From the NCBI RefSeq assembly GCF_000421185.1, contig NZ_ATWJ01000010.1:62001-126000 (forward strand): a DNA stretch of 64,000 nucleotides, read 5' to 3'. The DNA is from Ornithinimicrobium pekingense DSM 21552 (lineage in GTDB: Bacteria > Actinomycetota > Actinomycetes > Actinomycetales > Dermatophilaceae). This document shows, in pieces, positions 43,737-52,612 of this stretch. The translations under genes and the position numbers were made by a program. Every line of letters starts with the position of its first letter. Position 1 is the first letter of the stretch. The notes beneath the pieces were generated by a model that searched no databases, had not been told where the DNA came from, and saw nothing but the letters and a program-made list of their open reading frames with translations.

Positions 43737-44945
43737 TCAGACGACCCGCTCGAAGACGGCGGCCAGGCCCTGGCCGCCCCCGATGCACATGGTCTCCAGG
43801 GCGTAGCGGCCCTCGCGCCGGTGCAGCTCGTGGGCCAGGGTGGCCAGCATGCGGGCACCCGTCGCCCCGACCGGGTGGCCGAGCGAGATGCCCGACCCGT
43901 TGGGGTTGAGGCGGTCCCAGCCGGCCGGGTCGGTCATGCCCCACTCCGTGAGCACCGCCAGCGCCTGGGCGGCGAAGGCCTCGTTGAGCTCGATGAGGTC
44001 CATGTCGTCCATCGTCAGGCCGGCGCGCTCCAGCGCGGCGGCGGACGCCGGGACGGGCCCGATGCCCATCGTCTCCGGTGCCACCCCGGCGACGGCCCAG
44101 GAGCGCAGCGCGACCAGGGGCGTCAGGCCCTTGGCCTCGGCGGTCCGGCGGGTGGTGACGACGCAGAGCGCGGCGGCGTCGTTCTGGCCGCTGGCGTTGC
44201 CGGCGGTGACCGTGGCCTCGGGGTCCTGCCGCCCCATGATCGGCCGCAGCCCCGCCAGCGTCTCCAGGTCGGTGTCCGGACGGATGTGCTCGTCGCGGTC
44301 GACGACGGTCGTCCCCCTGCGCGAGGTGACCTCGACCGGGACCAGCTCCTCGGCATACCGTCCCTCGGCCTGCGCTGCCGCGGCTCGCTGGTGGGAGCGC
44401 ACGGCGAGGGCGTCCTGGTCCTCCCGGGAGATGCCGTAGTCACGCCGCAGGTTCTCCGCCGTCTCGATCATCCCCCCGGGTATGGGGTGGCGCTCGCCCC
44501 CGGCGGTGGAACGCGCCCGGGCCAGCCGGTCGGCCAGCTCGACGCCGGCGCCCTTGACGCCCTGCCGCAGGAGCGCGTAGTGCTCGACCTGGCTCATCGA
44601 CTCCGCTCCCCCGGCGACGACGAGCTCGGCTCCCCCGCTGGCGATCTGCGACGCAGCCGTCAGCACCGCCTGCAGGCCCGAGCCGCACCGCCGGTCCAGC
44701 TGCATCCCGGGCGCGGAGTCCAGGCCGGTGTTGAGGGCCAGGATGCGTCCGAGGGCGGGGATCTCACCGCTGGGGTTGGCGTTGCCGACGACGACGTCGT
44801 CGACGTCCCCGTCCTGCAGGCCGGTGCGCTCGAGCAGGGCCGCGAGCAGCTGGGTGCCCAGGTCGGCGGCGGACAGGGACGACAGGCTCCCCAGGAAACC
44901 ACCCACAGGGGTGCGCACCGGTGAGCAGACGACGATCTCGGTCAC
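43737..44945 (-). CDS. Acetyl-CoA C-acetyltransferase (thiolase)
   Basis: 402-residue thiolase that condenses or cleaves acetoacetyl-CoA or 3-ketoacyl-CoA. The acylated cysteine is in QLDRRCGSGLQA, the general-base histidine in SLGHPVGATGAR, and the second cysteine in CIGGGQGLA. The start GTG 44945 is set by AAGGAG 8 bases upstream and by family length (about 395). It could turn the acetoacetate product of the lysine locus into acetyl-CoA, but it lies 14 kb away and that link is speculative. Confidence 0.92.
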   Translation of the reverse strand: MTEIVVCSPVRTPVGGFLGSLSSLSAADLGTQLLAALLERTGLQDGDVDDVVVGNANPSGEIPALGRILALNTGLDSAPGMQLDRRCGSGLQAVLTAASQIASGGAELVVAGGAESMSQVEHYALLRQGVKGAGVELADRLARARSTAGGERHPIPGGMIETAENLRRDYGISREDQDALAVRSHQRAAAAQAEGRYAEELVPVEVTSRRGTTVVDRDEHIRPDTDLETLAGLRPIMGRQDPEATVTAGNASGQNDAAALCVVTTRRTAEAKGLTPLVALRSWAVAGVAPETMGIGPVPASAAALERAGLTMDDMDLIELNEAFAAQALAVLTEWGMTDPAGWDRLNPNGSGISLGHPVGATGARMLATLAHELHRREGRYALETMCIGGGQGLAAVFERVV

Positions 44946-45033
44946 GGTCGGGACTCCTTCGGTCGGGTCCGGCCAGCCTAGTCCCGCCGCCGGGCGGGAC
45001 ATCGTGGCCATACCGCGAGGCCCGCCGATCGCA

Positions 45034-45039
45034 TAGCAT
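45034..45039 (+). promoter_or_regulatory. -10 box (TAGCAT) for the S8 protease gene
   Basis: TAGCAT ends 6 bases before a GTG at 45046. Here it more likely marks the transcription start of an mRNA with a 78-base leader. Confidence 0.5.
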
Positions 45040-45047
45040 CGTCGGGT

Positions 45048-45067
45048 GCGGTCCGGCGCCGGACCGC
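45048..45067. repeat. 20-bp perfect palindrome at the 5' end of the protease mRNA
   Basis: GCGGTCCGGCGCCGGACCGC. It begins 8 bases after the TAGCAT box, so it is either a 5'-UTR hairpin or an operator over the start site. Confidence 0.55.
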
Positions 45068-45123
45068 CCGTCGTCACCCGGGGAGCAGGGCCCCGGGGCG
45101 GCACGTGGAAGGGGCAGCACACC

Positions 45124-47511
45124 ATGTCGCAGCGTCCATCCCGGCCGGAGCGCCGGAGCATCGGCACCCTCCGGCGCGCGACCGGGGCGGTGTGCGGTGC
45201 CGTCCTGGTCCTGACGGCCGGGCTCGCCGGCGCGGCCGCCTCCCCCTCGGAGCCGGGCATCCCCGGGGGTAGCAGCACCGCGGACGCGGCGAGGGCCAAG
45301 ATCCGCCCGGCGGTCGCCGAGGAGCTGCGCAGGGACGGCGAGGCCACCGTCCTGGTCCGCTTCGCCGAGCGCCCCGACCTTGACGCGTTCGCGCAGATCG
45401 GGTCGTGGGAGGTGCGCGGCCAGGCCGTCTACGACGCCCTGGTCGACGCCGCGGAGTCCAGCCAGGCCGACGCGCGGGCGCGCCTGGACGCGGCCGGCGT
45501 CGACTACGAGCGCTTCGTCGTCAGCAACGCCCTCCTGGTGCCCGCCGGTGACCAGGAGCTGGTGACCTCGCTCGCGGCCGACCCCCAGGTCGAGGGGGTC
45601 TACGTGCCCGCGAGGTATGACGTGCCCGACCAGCTCACCGAGGAGAGCCGGTTCTCCCCGGCGGCCGTCGGCTGGAACGTGGCGGACGTCAACGCCGACG
45701 ACGTGTGGACCCGGCTGGGCGTCGACGGCGACGGCATCGTCGTGGGCAGCATCGACACCGGTGTCGACCACACGCACCCCACCCTGCGCGACGCCTACCG
45801 CGGCCGGAACGCCGACGGCACCCTGACGCACGACCACAGCTGGTTCGACGCGGCCGGCACCGGTGCCGTCGCCCCGACGGACGGCAACGGGCACGGGACG
45901 CACACCACCGGCACGATGGTCGGCGACGACGGGGGCAGCAACCAGATCGGGGTCGCCCCGGGCGCCCGCTGGGTCGCCGCCAACGGCTGCTGCCCGAGCA
46001 ACGCCGCGCTGATCGCCGCCGGCGAGTGGATGCTCGCGCCGACGAGGCGCGACGGGACCGACCCCCGGCCCGAGCTGCGGCCCCACGTCGTCAACAACTC
46101 CTGGGGCACCACGGAGCCGTCCACGGACCCCTTCATGGTGGACGTCGCCCAGGCGTGGGCGGCCGCCGGGATGTTCGCCGTGTTCTCCAACGGCAACTCC
46201 GGCCCCGGGTGCACCACCTCGACCACGCCCGGCAGCCTCGCGCAGAACTACTCCGTCGGCGCCTACGGTGCCGACCACCTCGTCGCCCCGAGCTCCTCCC
46301 GGGGCGCGGGCGAGGGGGGTGCGGTCAAGCCCGACGTCGCCGCCCCCGGTGTCGGCGTGCGGTCGGCAGCGCCGGGAGGCGGCTACGCCACGGGCAGCGG
46401 CACCTCGATGGCCGCACCGCACGTGGCGGGTGCGGTGGCGCTCCTCTGGTCGGCCGTCCCCGACCTCGTGGGCGACGTGCCGGCGACCCGGGCGCTGCTC
46501 GACGGCTCGGCGGTCGACTCCCCCGACGCGCAGTGCGGCGGGGCACCGGGCAACAACAACGTCTACGGCGAGGGCCGGCTCGACGCCCTCGCGCTCCTGA
46601 CGGCGGCGGGGGTGGTCGTCCCCGAGGTCGCCCGGGTCGCCGGGACGAACCGCTACGAGACGGCCGCCCGGGTGGCCGACGCCTTCGCCCCCGGGACCGG
46701 CACGGTCTTCGTCGCCTCCGGCGCGGCCTTCCCCGACGCCCTCGCAGCGGCCGCGCGCGCGGGCAGCCTCGGCGGCCCGGTGCTGCTCACGGGTGCGGCG
46801 AGCCTGCCCCAGCCGACGCGCGTCCAGATGGAGCGGCTGCGTCCGTCCACCGTGGTGGTCGCCGGCGGCCCCGGCGCCGTGCAGGACGTCGTCCTGGACC
46901 AGATCCGCGCGCTCCTGCCCTCGGCGACGGTCACCCGGCGCTCGGGCACCGACCGCTACGGCACGGCGGCGAGCATCGCCGCGGACGTGCCCTCGGCCGC
47001 AACGGTCATGGTCGCCAACGGCCTCGCCTTCCCGGACGCCCTGGCCGGCGCCGCCGCCGCGGGGGCGCAGGACGCCCCGCTGCTCCTGACGCAACCCTCG
47101 TCGCTGCCGCAGGCGACCCGGGACCAGCTGGACCGGCTCGCCCCGGTCGACATCGTGGTCCTGGGCGGCCCCAACGCGGTGTCGGCCTCCGTCGAGCAGG
47201 AGCTCGCCGCCTACGGCCAGGTGAGCCGGGTCGCCGGCACCGACCGTTACGGCACGGCCGCGGCGCTTACGGCGGACCGCACGGACACCCAGGATGTCTA
47301 CGTCGCGACCGGCGTGGACTGGCCCGACGCCCTGGCCGGTGCCGCCCGCGCCGCCGCCACCGGATCCCCGGTGCTGCTCACCCGGACATCCACGCTGCCC
47401 GTGGTGACGGCGGACGCCGTCGGGCGGCTGGACCCGGCGCGCGTCGTCGTGCTCGGCGGGACCGGCGTCGTCACCGACGCCGTGCTCACCGACCTGCGCA
47501 GGCCGCGCTAG
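45124..47511 (+). CDS. Secreted S8 (subtilisin-type) serine protease with three cell-wall-binding type 2 repeats
   Basis: 795 residues. Signal peptide ~1-45 (Arg-rich start, then VCGAVLVLTAGLAGAAA). The subtilase domain has Asp in GSIDTGVDHTHP (~210), His in GNGHGTHTTG (~257) and Ser in GSGTSMAAPHVAG (~428). From ~500, three CWB2 repeats of ~95 residues each carry V-x-G-T-x-RYxTAA, FPDALA and VVxGGxxAV. The protein is probably held on the cell wall. ATG 45124 (GAAGGGG upstream, then signal peptide) is preferred over the leaderless GTG 45046. Confidence 0.92.
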   Translation: MSQRPSRPERRSIGTLRRATGAVCGAVLVLTAGLAGAAASPSEPGIPGGSSTADAARAKIRPAVAEELRRDGEATVLVRFAERPDLDAFAQIGSWEVRGQAVYDALVDAAESSQADARARLDAAGVDYERFVVSNALLVPAGDQELVTSLAADPQVEGVYVPARYDVPDQLTEESRFSPAAVGWNVADVNADDVWTRLGVDGDGIVVGSIDTGVDHTHPTLRDAYRGRNADGTLTHDHSWFDAAGTGAVAPTDGNGHGTHTTGTMVGDDGGSNQIGVAPGARWVAANGCCPSNAALIAAGEWMLAPTRRDGTDPRPELRPHVVNNSWGTTEPSTDPFMVDVAQAWAAAGMFAVFSNGNSGPGCTTSTTPGSLAQNYSVGAYGADHLVAPSSSRGAGEGGAVKPDVAAPGVGVRSAAPGGGYATGSGTSMAAPHVAGAVALLWSAVPDLVGDVPATRALLDGSAVDSPDAQCGGAPGNNNVYGEGRLDALALLTAAGVVVPEVARVAGTNRYETAARVADAFAPGTGTVFVASGAAFPDALAAAARAGSLGGPVLLTGAASLPQPTRVQMERLRPSTVVVAGGPGAVQDVVLDQIRALLPSATVTRRSGTDRYGTAASIAADVPSAATVMVANGLAFPDALAGAAAAGAQDAPLLLTQPSSLPQATRDQLDRLAPVDIVVLGGPNAVSASVEQELAAYGQVSRVAGTDRYGTAAALTADRTDTQDVYVATGVDWPDALAGAARAAATGSPVLLTRTSTLPVVTADAVGRLDPARVVVLGGTGVVTDAVLTDLRRPR

Positions 47512-47522
47512 GCGTCGCCCGG

Positions 47523-50513
47523 TCAGTCGAGCCGGTCAGCCGCCACCACGCCGCGCATGACGGCGTCGCTGGCCCTGCGTGCCGTGCGTGCCACCGAGGG
47601 CTCGGCGGCCTGGGCGACCTGCCCGAGCAGGTCGACCACCTGCTTGCACCGGCGCACGAAATCACCGGCGGACATGCCACCGTCGCGCAGCACCTCGTCA
47701 AGACCGCGCCCGGACGCCCAGCGGTGCACCATCCAGGCGATGCCGGCGTCCAGCTCGCGGTCGCCCTCGAGGTCGTGCGCGCTCTTGAGCGAGGTGACCT
47801 CGCGCCAGATGGCGCCCATCTCGCCGATGACCTCCTCCACGTCGACGGTCGGCATCCGCGGGTCGACCAGCTCGTCGCCGCGTGACTCGTGCACGAGCGC
47901 AGACACGGCCGCAGCCAGGTCGGCGGGGGCCAGCCGGTCCCACGAGCCACGACGGAGGGCCTCGGCCACCACCAGGTCCAGCTCGGTGTAGATCCGGCGC
48001 AGGCGCTGGCCCTCGAGGGTGACCTCCTGGCCGTCGGGGGTCAGGTAGCCCAGCTCGGAGAGCAGGTCGCAGATCCGCTCGAAGGTCTTGGCCACGGTGT
48101 TGGTGCGCTCGGCCACCCTCCGCTGCAGGTCGTCGGTCTCCTTGCGCAGCTGCCACCACCGCGCCGCCCACCGGGCGTGCTCCTCCCGGTCGGGGCAGGC
48201 GTGGCTCGGGTGGGCCGTGAGCTGGCGGCGCAGGTCGTCCACCCGCGCCTCCGCGCTGCGGTACGGCGTGCCGCCGTCGGACCGCGCGTCCGCGTCGGCA
48301 CGGCCGGCACCGTCGGTCCCGCCCCGCGCGGAGCCGGCGCGCGCGTCATACCGGCGGCCGGGCATGGGCTCGCGGACCTTCTCGCGCATGGCCGCGGCAA
48401 GGTCCTTGCGCGCCTTGGGGCTGCGGGCGTTGAAGTGGCCCGGGACCTTCAGCGTGCCGATCACCTCGGGCACGTCCCTGAAGCCCGCGATGGTCAGCTG
48501 CTGCACGCTGCCGTTGGAGGTGAGCACGGTCCGCTCGAAGGCCGACCGGTTGCCCTTCACCGGCAGGACGACGGCCATCGTGCCCTTGCGCCCGCCCTCG
48601 AGCTGGATGACGTCGCCGATCGACAGCTCGTCCAGCGCCTCGCCGATGTCGGCGCGCCGCTGCGCCTGGCGGCGCCGCGCCTGCTTCTTCTCCAGCTCGC
48701 TCAGCTCGTGGCGCAGACGGCCGTACTCGCGGAAGTCGCCGCGGTCGCAGCTCATGGCCTCGGCATAGCCGTCGAGGGCCCGCAGGTTCTCCTTCACCCG
48801 GGTGGCCAGGCCGACGACGGAGCGGTCGGCCTGGAACTGCGCGAAGGAGCTCTGCAGCAGCTCGTGGGCGCGTTCGCGGCCGTACTGCGCGACGAGGTTG
48901 ACCGCCATGTTGGAGCTGGGCCGGAAGGAGGACCGCAGCGGGTAGGTGCGGGTCGAGGCCAGGCCGGCGACCTCCATCGGGTCGACGCCGCGCCGCCACA
49001 GGACCACCCCGTGGCCCTCGACGTCGATCCCGCGACGTCCGGCGCGACCGGTCAGCTGGGTGTACTCCGCGGGCGTGACCGGAGCGTGCGTCTCGCCGTT
49101 GAACTTCACGAGCTTCTCCAGCACGACCGTGCGCGCCGGCATGTTGATGCCGAGCGCGAGGGTCTCGGTGGCGAAGACCGCCCGCACCCGCCCCTCGGTG
49201 AACAGCTCCTCGACGGTCTCGCGGAACAGCGGCAGCATGCCGGCGTGGTGGGCGGCGAAGCCCCGGGTCAGGCCCTCCACGAAGTCGTGGTAGCCCAGGA
49301 CGCCCAGGTCGGCCGGGTCGACCTCCGCCGCCCGGCGGGCGACGCGGTCGCGGATGCGGCGCCCCTCCTCCTCCGGGATCAGGCGGGTCCCGCGGCCGAG
49401 CAGCTGCTGCACCGCGGAGTCGCACCCCGCGCGGCTGAAGATGAAGGTGATCGCCGGCAGCAGCCCCTCGCGGTCGAGGCGGTCGATGACCTGGGCGCGG
49501 CTGGCCACGCCCCCGGGCAGGACGCCGCGCTCGCCGAAGGGCACCGCGTCGTCGTAGCGGCGGCCCCGGTCCTCCCGCGGTCCGCGGTCGTCGCGTCCGC
49601 GACGTCCACCCTCACCCCGCCCCTCGCCCCGGCCACCGCGACGGGGCCCGGCGGGCCCGTGGGTGGCGTAACGTCCCCTGACGGCGCCGCGCCGGCCACG
49701 CGGCGCGCCCGCGTCCTCGCGGGACCACCCGGTGGAGCGCTCCGCCTGGGAGATGCGGTCGAGCAGCTCGGGGTTGACGCGGGTGGTGCCGTCGCGCCGG
49801 CCGTCGCCGCCCTCGGTCACGAAGAGGTCGAACATGCGGGTGCCGACCATCATGTGCTGCCACAGCGGCACCGGCCGGTGCTCGGCGACGATGACCGCCA
49901 TGCTGTCCGCGTCGTCCTCGCCCCTGCCGCGGACCGAGCGCAGCCAGTCGCCGAACTCCTCGGCGTTGCTGACCGTCGCCGACAGCGAGATGACCTGCAC
50001 CGACGGGGGCAGGTGGATGATGACCTCCTCCCACACCGCCCCCCGGAACCGGTCGGCGAGGTAGTGCACCTCGTCCATGACCACGAAGCCGAGCCCCTCG
50101 AGGGTGGGCGAGGCGGCATACATCATGTTGCGCAGCACCTCGGTCGTCATGACGACGACCGGGGCCTCCCCGTTGATCGAGGCGTCGCCGGTGAGCAGCC
50201 CGACGTTGGCGGAGCCGTGGCGGGCGACGAGGTCGTGGTACTTCTGGTTGGACAGCGCCTTGATCGGCGTCGTGTAGAACGCCTTGCGACCGGTCTCCAG
50301 GGCCAGCGCGACGGCGAACTCGCCCACGACCGTCTTGCCCGCGCCGGTCGGGGCGGCGACGAGGACGCCCGACCCGCCCTGGACGGCGCGGATGGCGTCG
50401 AGCTGGAAGGGGTCGAGCTCGAAGCCCAGGGACGTGGCGAACCGGCCGGCCGGTGAGCTCTCCCAGGCCGCTCGGGCGCGGGACATGGCGTAGCGCTCTG
50501 CGGGGCTGGACAT
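47523..50513 (-). CDS. helY: DEAD/DEAH-box RNA helicase HelY (Ski2/Mtr4-like)
   Basis: 996-residue superfamily 2 helicase. Walker A APTGAGKTVVGE (~residue 55), the DEVH box in VVMDEVHYLADRF (~148), SLSATVSNAEEF (motif III), the helicase C motif around LTGRAGRRGIDVEG (~490), and the DSHCT domain at the end. A Gly/Arg-rich insertion at ~residues 265-310 separates the two RecA halves. It likely acts in RNA turnover. ATG 50513 has TAGCCT 7 bases upstream, inside the tat/paf operon. Confidence 0.92.
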   Translation of the reverse strand: MSSPAERYAMSRARAAWESSPAGRFATSLGFELDPFQLDAIRAVQGGSGVLVAAPTGAGKTVVGEFAVALALETGRKAFYTTPIKALSNQKYHDLVARHGSANVGLLTGDASINGEAPVVVMTTEVLRNMMYAASPTLEGLGFVVMDEVHYLADRFRGAVWEEVIIHLPPSVQVISLSATVSNAEEFGDWLRSVRGRGEDDADSMAVIVAEHRPVPLWQHMMVGTRMFDLFVTEGGDGRRDGTTRVNPELLDRISQAERSTGWSREDAGAPRGRRGAVRGRYATHGPAGPRRGGRGEGRGEGGRRGRDDRGPREDRGRRYDDAVPFGERGVLPGGVASRAQVIDRLDREGLLPAITFIFSRAGCDSAVQQLLGRGTRLIPEEEGRRIRDRVARRAAEVDPADLGVLGYHDFVEGLTRGFAAHHAGMLPLFRETVEELFTEGRVRAVFATETLALGINMPARTVVLEKLVKFNGETHAPVTPAEYTQLTGRAGRRGIDVEGHGVVLWRRGVDPMEVAGLASTRTYPLRSSFRPSSNMAVNLVAQYGRERAHELLQSSFAQFQADRSVVGLATRVKENLRALDGYAEAMSCDRGDFREYGRLRHELSELEKKQARRRQAQRRADIGEALDELSIGDVIQLEGGRKGTMAVVLPVKGNRSAFERTVLTSNGSVQQLTIAGFRDVPEVIGTLKVPGHFNARSPKARKDLAAAMREKVREPMPGRRYDARAGSARGGTDGAGRADADARSDGGTPYRSAEARVDDLRRQLTAHPSHACPDREEHARWAARWWQLRKETDDLQRRVAERTNTVAKTFERICDLLSELGYLTPDGQEVTLEGQRLRRIYTELDLVVAEALRRGSWDRLAPADLAAAVSALVHESRGDELVDPRMPTVDVEEVIGEMGAIWREVTSLKSAHDLEGDRELDAGIAWMVHRWASGRGLDEVLRDGGMSAGDFVRRCKQVVDLLGQVAQAAEPSVARTARRASDAVMRGVVAADRLD

Positions 50514-50520
50514 GCCCTCC

Positions 50521-50526
50521 AGGCTA
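50521..50526 (-). promoter_or_regulatory. -10 box of leaderless promoter for helY (TAGCCT)
   Basis: On the minus strand TAGCCT ends 7 bases before ATG 50513. It overlaps the stop region of the lipid kinase gene. Confidence 0.5.
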
Positions 50527-51417
50527 TGCCAGCGGCGGGCCGATCACCTGCAGTGACGACGGCCGCACCTCGACGGTCAGCGGCAGCGCCCCGACAGCCT
50601 CCCCGTCGCCGTGGGCGACGACGTCACCGGGGCCCTCGACGCGCACCGACCGCGCGCGCACGATGTCGACGGCCTTGTTGCGGGTATGGCGTCCCTCGCG
50701 CACCTCGCTCAGCAGCCCCAGCGCCTCGCGGGGCCGGACCGGTCGGATGACCACGAGGTCGAGCAGCCCGTCGGTCGGGTCGGCGTCCGGCGCGATGTGC
50801 AGGCCGCCCCCGACGTAGGGCAGGTTGGCCGCGACGACGACGAGGGCGTCGACCTCGAAGGGCTCGCCGTCGATGGTGAGGCGGTAGTGCAGCGGCTCCT
50901 GCCGCGGCAGCAGGGCGATCTCCACCAGGGCGGCGACGGTGTAGCTCGCGGCCCCGAGGTGGCGGGGCAGGCGGGTCGCCCGGTGCGCGATGCGCGCGTC
51001 GAGGCCGCCGAGGAGGTTGCCGAGCACGGAGCGGCCCGCCTCGGGAAGGAAGAGGGTGTCCACCGGCCGCGGCTCGCACTGCAGCAGGACCTCGAGCGCG
51101 GCGTCACGGGCCAGCGGGACGCCGAGCGAGCGGGCCGCGTCGTTGCCGGTGCCGGCCGGCAGGATCCCCACCGCCGTGGCGGTGCCGGCGCACAGGTCGG
51201 TGGCCAGGCTCACGACCCCGTCGCCCCCGGCCACCGTCAGCACGTCCACCCCGTCGGCGACCAGGGCGCCACAGGCGGCGCGGGCCTCCTCCAGCGAGGA
51301 GGCGACCACCTCGACGACCTCGTGACCGTGCGCCCGCAGCCGCTGCACGGCCAGCGCACCCAGCTCCGCGGCGCCCCCGCGCCCCGCCCGGCGCCCGTGC
51401 GCGACGGCATACCTCAT
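50524..51417 (-). CDS. Diacylglycerol kinase family lipid kinase (YegS-like)
   Basis: 297-residue lipid kinase with the diacylglycerol kinase catalytic fold. TVAGGDGVVSLATDL is the nucleotide-binding GGDG loop and ILPAGTGNDAARSLG the second glycine loop. GGLHIAPDADPTDGLLDLVVI is the standard C-terminal block. The lipid substrate is unknown. The start ATG 51417 overlaps the tatC stop by ATGA. Encoded between tatC and helY. Confidence 0.88.
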   Translation of the reverse strand: MRYAVAHGRRAGRGGAAELGALAVQRLRAHGHEVVEVVASSLEEARAACGALVADGVDVLTVAGGDGVVSLATDLCAGTATAVGILPAGTGNDAARSLGVPLARDAALEVLLQCEPRPVDTLFLPEAGRSVLGNLLGGLDARIAHRATRLPRHLGAASYTVAALVEIALLPRQEPLHYRLTIDGEPFEVDALVVVAANLPYVGGGLHIAPDADPTDGLLDLVVIRPVRPREALGLLSEVREGRHTRNKAVDIVRARSVRVEGPGDVVAHGDGEAVGALPLTVEVRPSSLQVIGPPLA

Positions 51418-52241
51418 GACAGGGGGGTCGCCTCGTCCGGCGACAGGCCGGCGTAGCGGTCGGCCGGGTCCTCGCCGCGCCGGCGGCGCCGGCGCTCCAG
51501 GAGGAAGGCCACGCCCACGGCGCACCAGAAGAGGAAGAAGACCGGGGCCGCCATCGCCAGCATCGTCCAGGCGGAGGGGTCGGGCGTCATGAACGCCGAG
51601 AAGACGAGGATGGCGAAGAGCGTGACCCGCCAGCTGCGCAGCATGTTGCGCGCCGAGAGGATCCGCAGCTGGTTGAGCGCGACCAGCACGACCGGCAGCA
51701 GGAAGGCCAGGCCGAAGGCGAGCATGAAGTAGAGGACGAGCGAGAGGAACTCGGCCATGCCCGGGAGGTTGCCGACGCCCTCGGGGGTGAACCCGAGCAG
51801 GATCGCCACCAGCCGCGGGAAGGTGAAGGAGGCCAGGCCGGCACCGGCGAGGAAGAGCGGGATGCTGACGAAGAAGTAGGCCAGCGCGATCCTGCGCTCC
51901 TGCGGGCGCAACCCGGGCAGCAGGAAGGCCCACAGCTGCCACAGCCAGACCGGGCTGGCGAGCAGGATGCCGGTGAAGATGGCCACCTTGAGCTGGGTGG
52001 CGAAGGGCTCGGTGATGTTCTGGAAGCGCAGGGCGACCAGCTCGTCGCCGCGCTCGCGGGCGACCGCCTGCACGGGTGCGGCGATGACGTCGACGATGTC
52101 CTGGTAGAAGTACCAGCCGACCACCGACAGGGCGGCGATCGCGATGCAGGAGACCAGCAGCCGGTTGCGCAGCTCACGGAAGTGCTCGCCGAGCGACATC
52201 CGTGCGTCAGGGTTGGCCTGCCTCCTCGCGGCGCGCGCCAT
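51414..52241 (-). CDS. tatC: Sec-independent protein translocase TatC
   Basis: 275-residue membrane core of the twin-arginine export system, with six helices. SLGEHFRELRNRLLVS is the conserved cytoplasmic N terminus. The stretch FQNITEPFATQLKVAIFTG and the P-x-x-L-x-Q motif in SPVWLWQLWAFLLPGL are hallmarks. FFLFWCAVGVAFLLERRRRRR closes the last helix. Starts 20 bases after the tatA stop. Confidence 0.95.
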   Translation of the reverse strand: MARAARRQANPDARMSLGEHFRELRNRLLVSCIAIAALSVVGWYFYQDIVDVIAAPVQAVARERGDELVALRFQNITEPFATQLKVAIFTGILLASPVWLWQLWAFLLPGLRPQERRIALAYFFVSIPLFLAGAGLASFTFPRLVAILLGFTPEGVGNLPGMAEFLSLVLYFMLAFGLAFLLPVVLVALNQLRILSARNMLRSWRVTLFAILVFSAFMTPDPSAWTMLAMAAPVFFLFWCAVGVAFLLERRRRRRGEDPADRYAGLSPDEATPLS

Positions 52242-52261
52242 GGATGAGAGGAGCCCGGCGC

Positions 52262-52552
52262 TCAGGCGCGCGGGGAGCCGTCGTCGCCGCGCTCCTGGAG
52301 GCGGCGGTACTCCTGCTGGGCCGTGTCCTGGGAGGAGGCGTCGAGCCGGTCGGTGGTCTCGCCCGGCACGGGCGGCTCACCTGCCTTGCGGTCCTTGCGG
52401 GCCTCGTTGTCGTCCTTCATCTGGTCGACCTCGGACTTGAAGACACGCATCGACTCACCCATCGAGCGGGCGATGTTGGGGAGGTTCTTCCAGCCGAAGA
52501 GCAGGACGAAGGCGATGATCAGGACGACGACGTGCCAGATCTGGATGCGCAT
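52262..52552 (-). CDS. tatA: Sec-independent protein translocase TatA
   Basis: 96-residue TatA: an N-terminal helix IWHVVVLIIAFVLLFGWKNL, the FGxxxLP-type hinge (FGWKNLPNIARSMG) and an amphipathic helix, then a charged C-terminal tail. TatA oligomers form the export passage. The start ATG 52552 (MRIQIWHVV) is the family start; a longer frame to 52603 would bury the helix. No clear Shine-Dalgarno. Operon pafB-pafC-tatA-tatC-lipid kinase-helY. Confidence 0.92.
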   Translation of the reverse strand: MRIQIWHVVVLIIAFVLLFGWKNLPNIARSMGESMRVFKSEVDQMKDDNEARKDRKAGEPPVPGETTDRLDASSQDTAQQEYRRLQERGDDGSPRA

Positions 52553-52612
52553 GGTGGAGGTCTTCCCCTTCGACAAGGACGGGCGTCCGCGCAGGACGGA
52601 CACGTTCGCTCC

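Noticed and set aside
43737-44945. Thiolase as part of the lysine locus
   Set aside because: It could use the pathway's product, but it lies 14 kb away with a separate transcript; kept only as a speculation.
45046-45123. Leaderless GTG 45046 start for the S8 protease
   Set aside because: It would add 26 residues before a good signal peptide; ATG 45124 has a ribosome binding site and gives the normal signal sequence.
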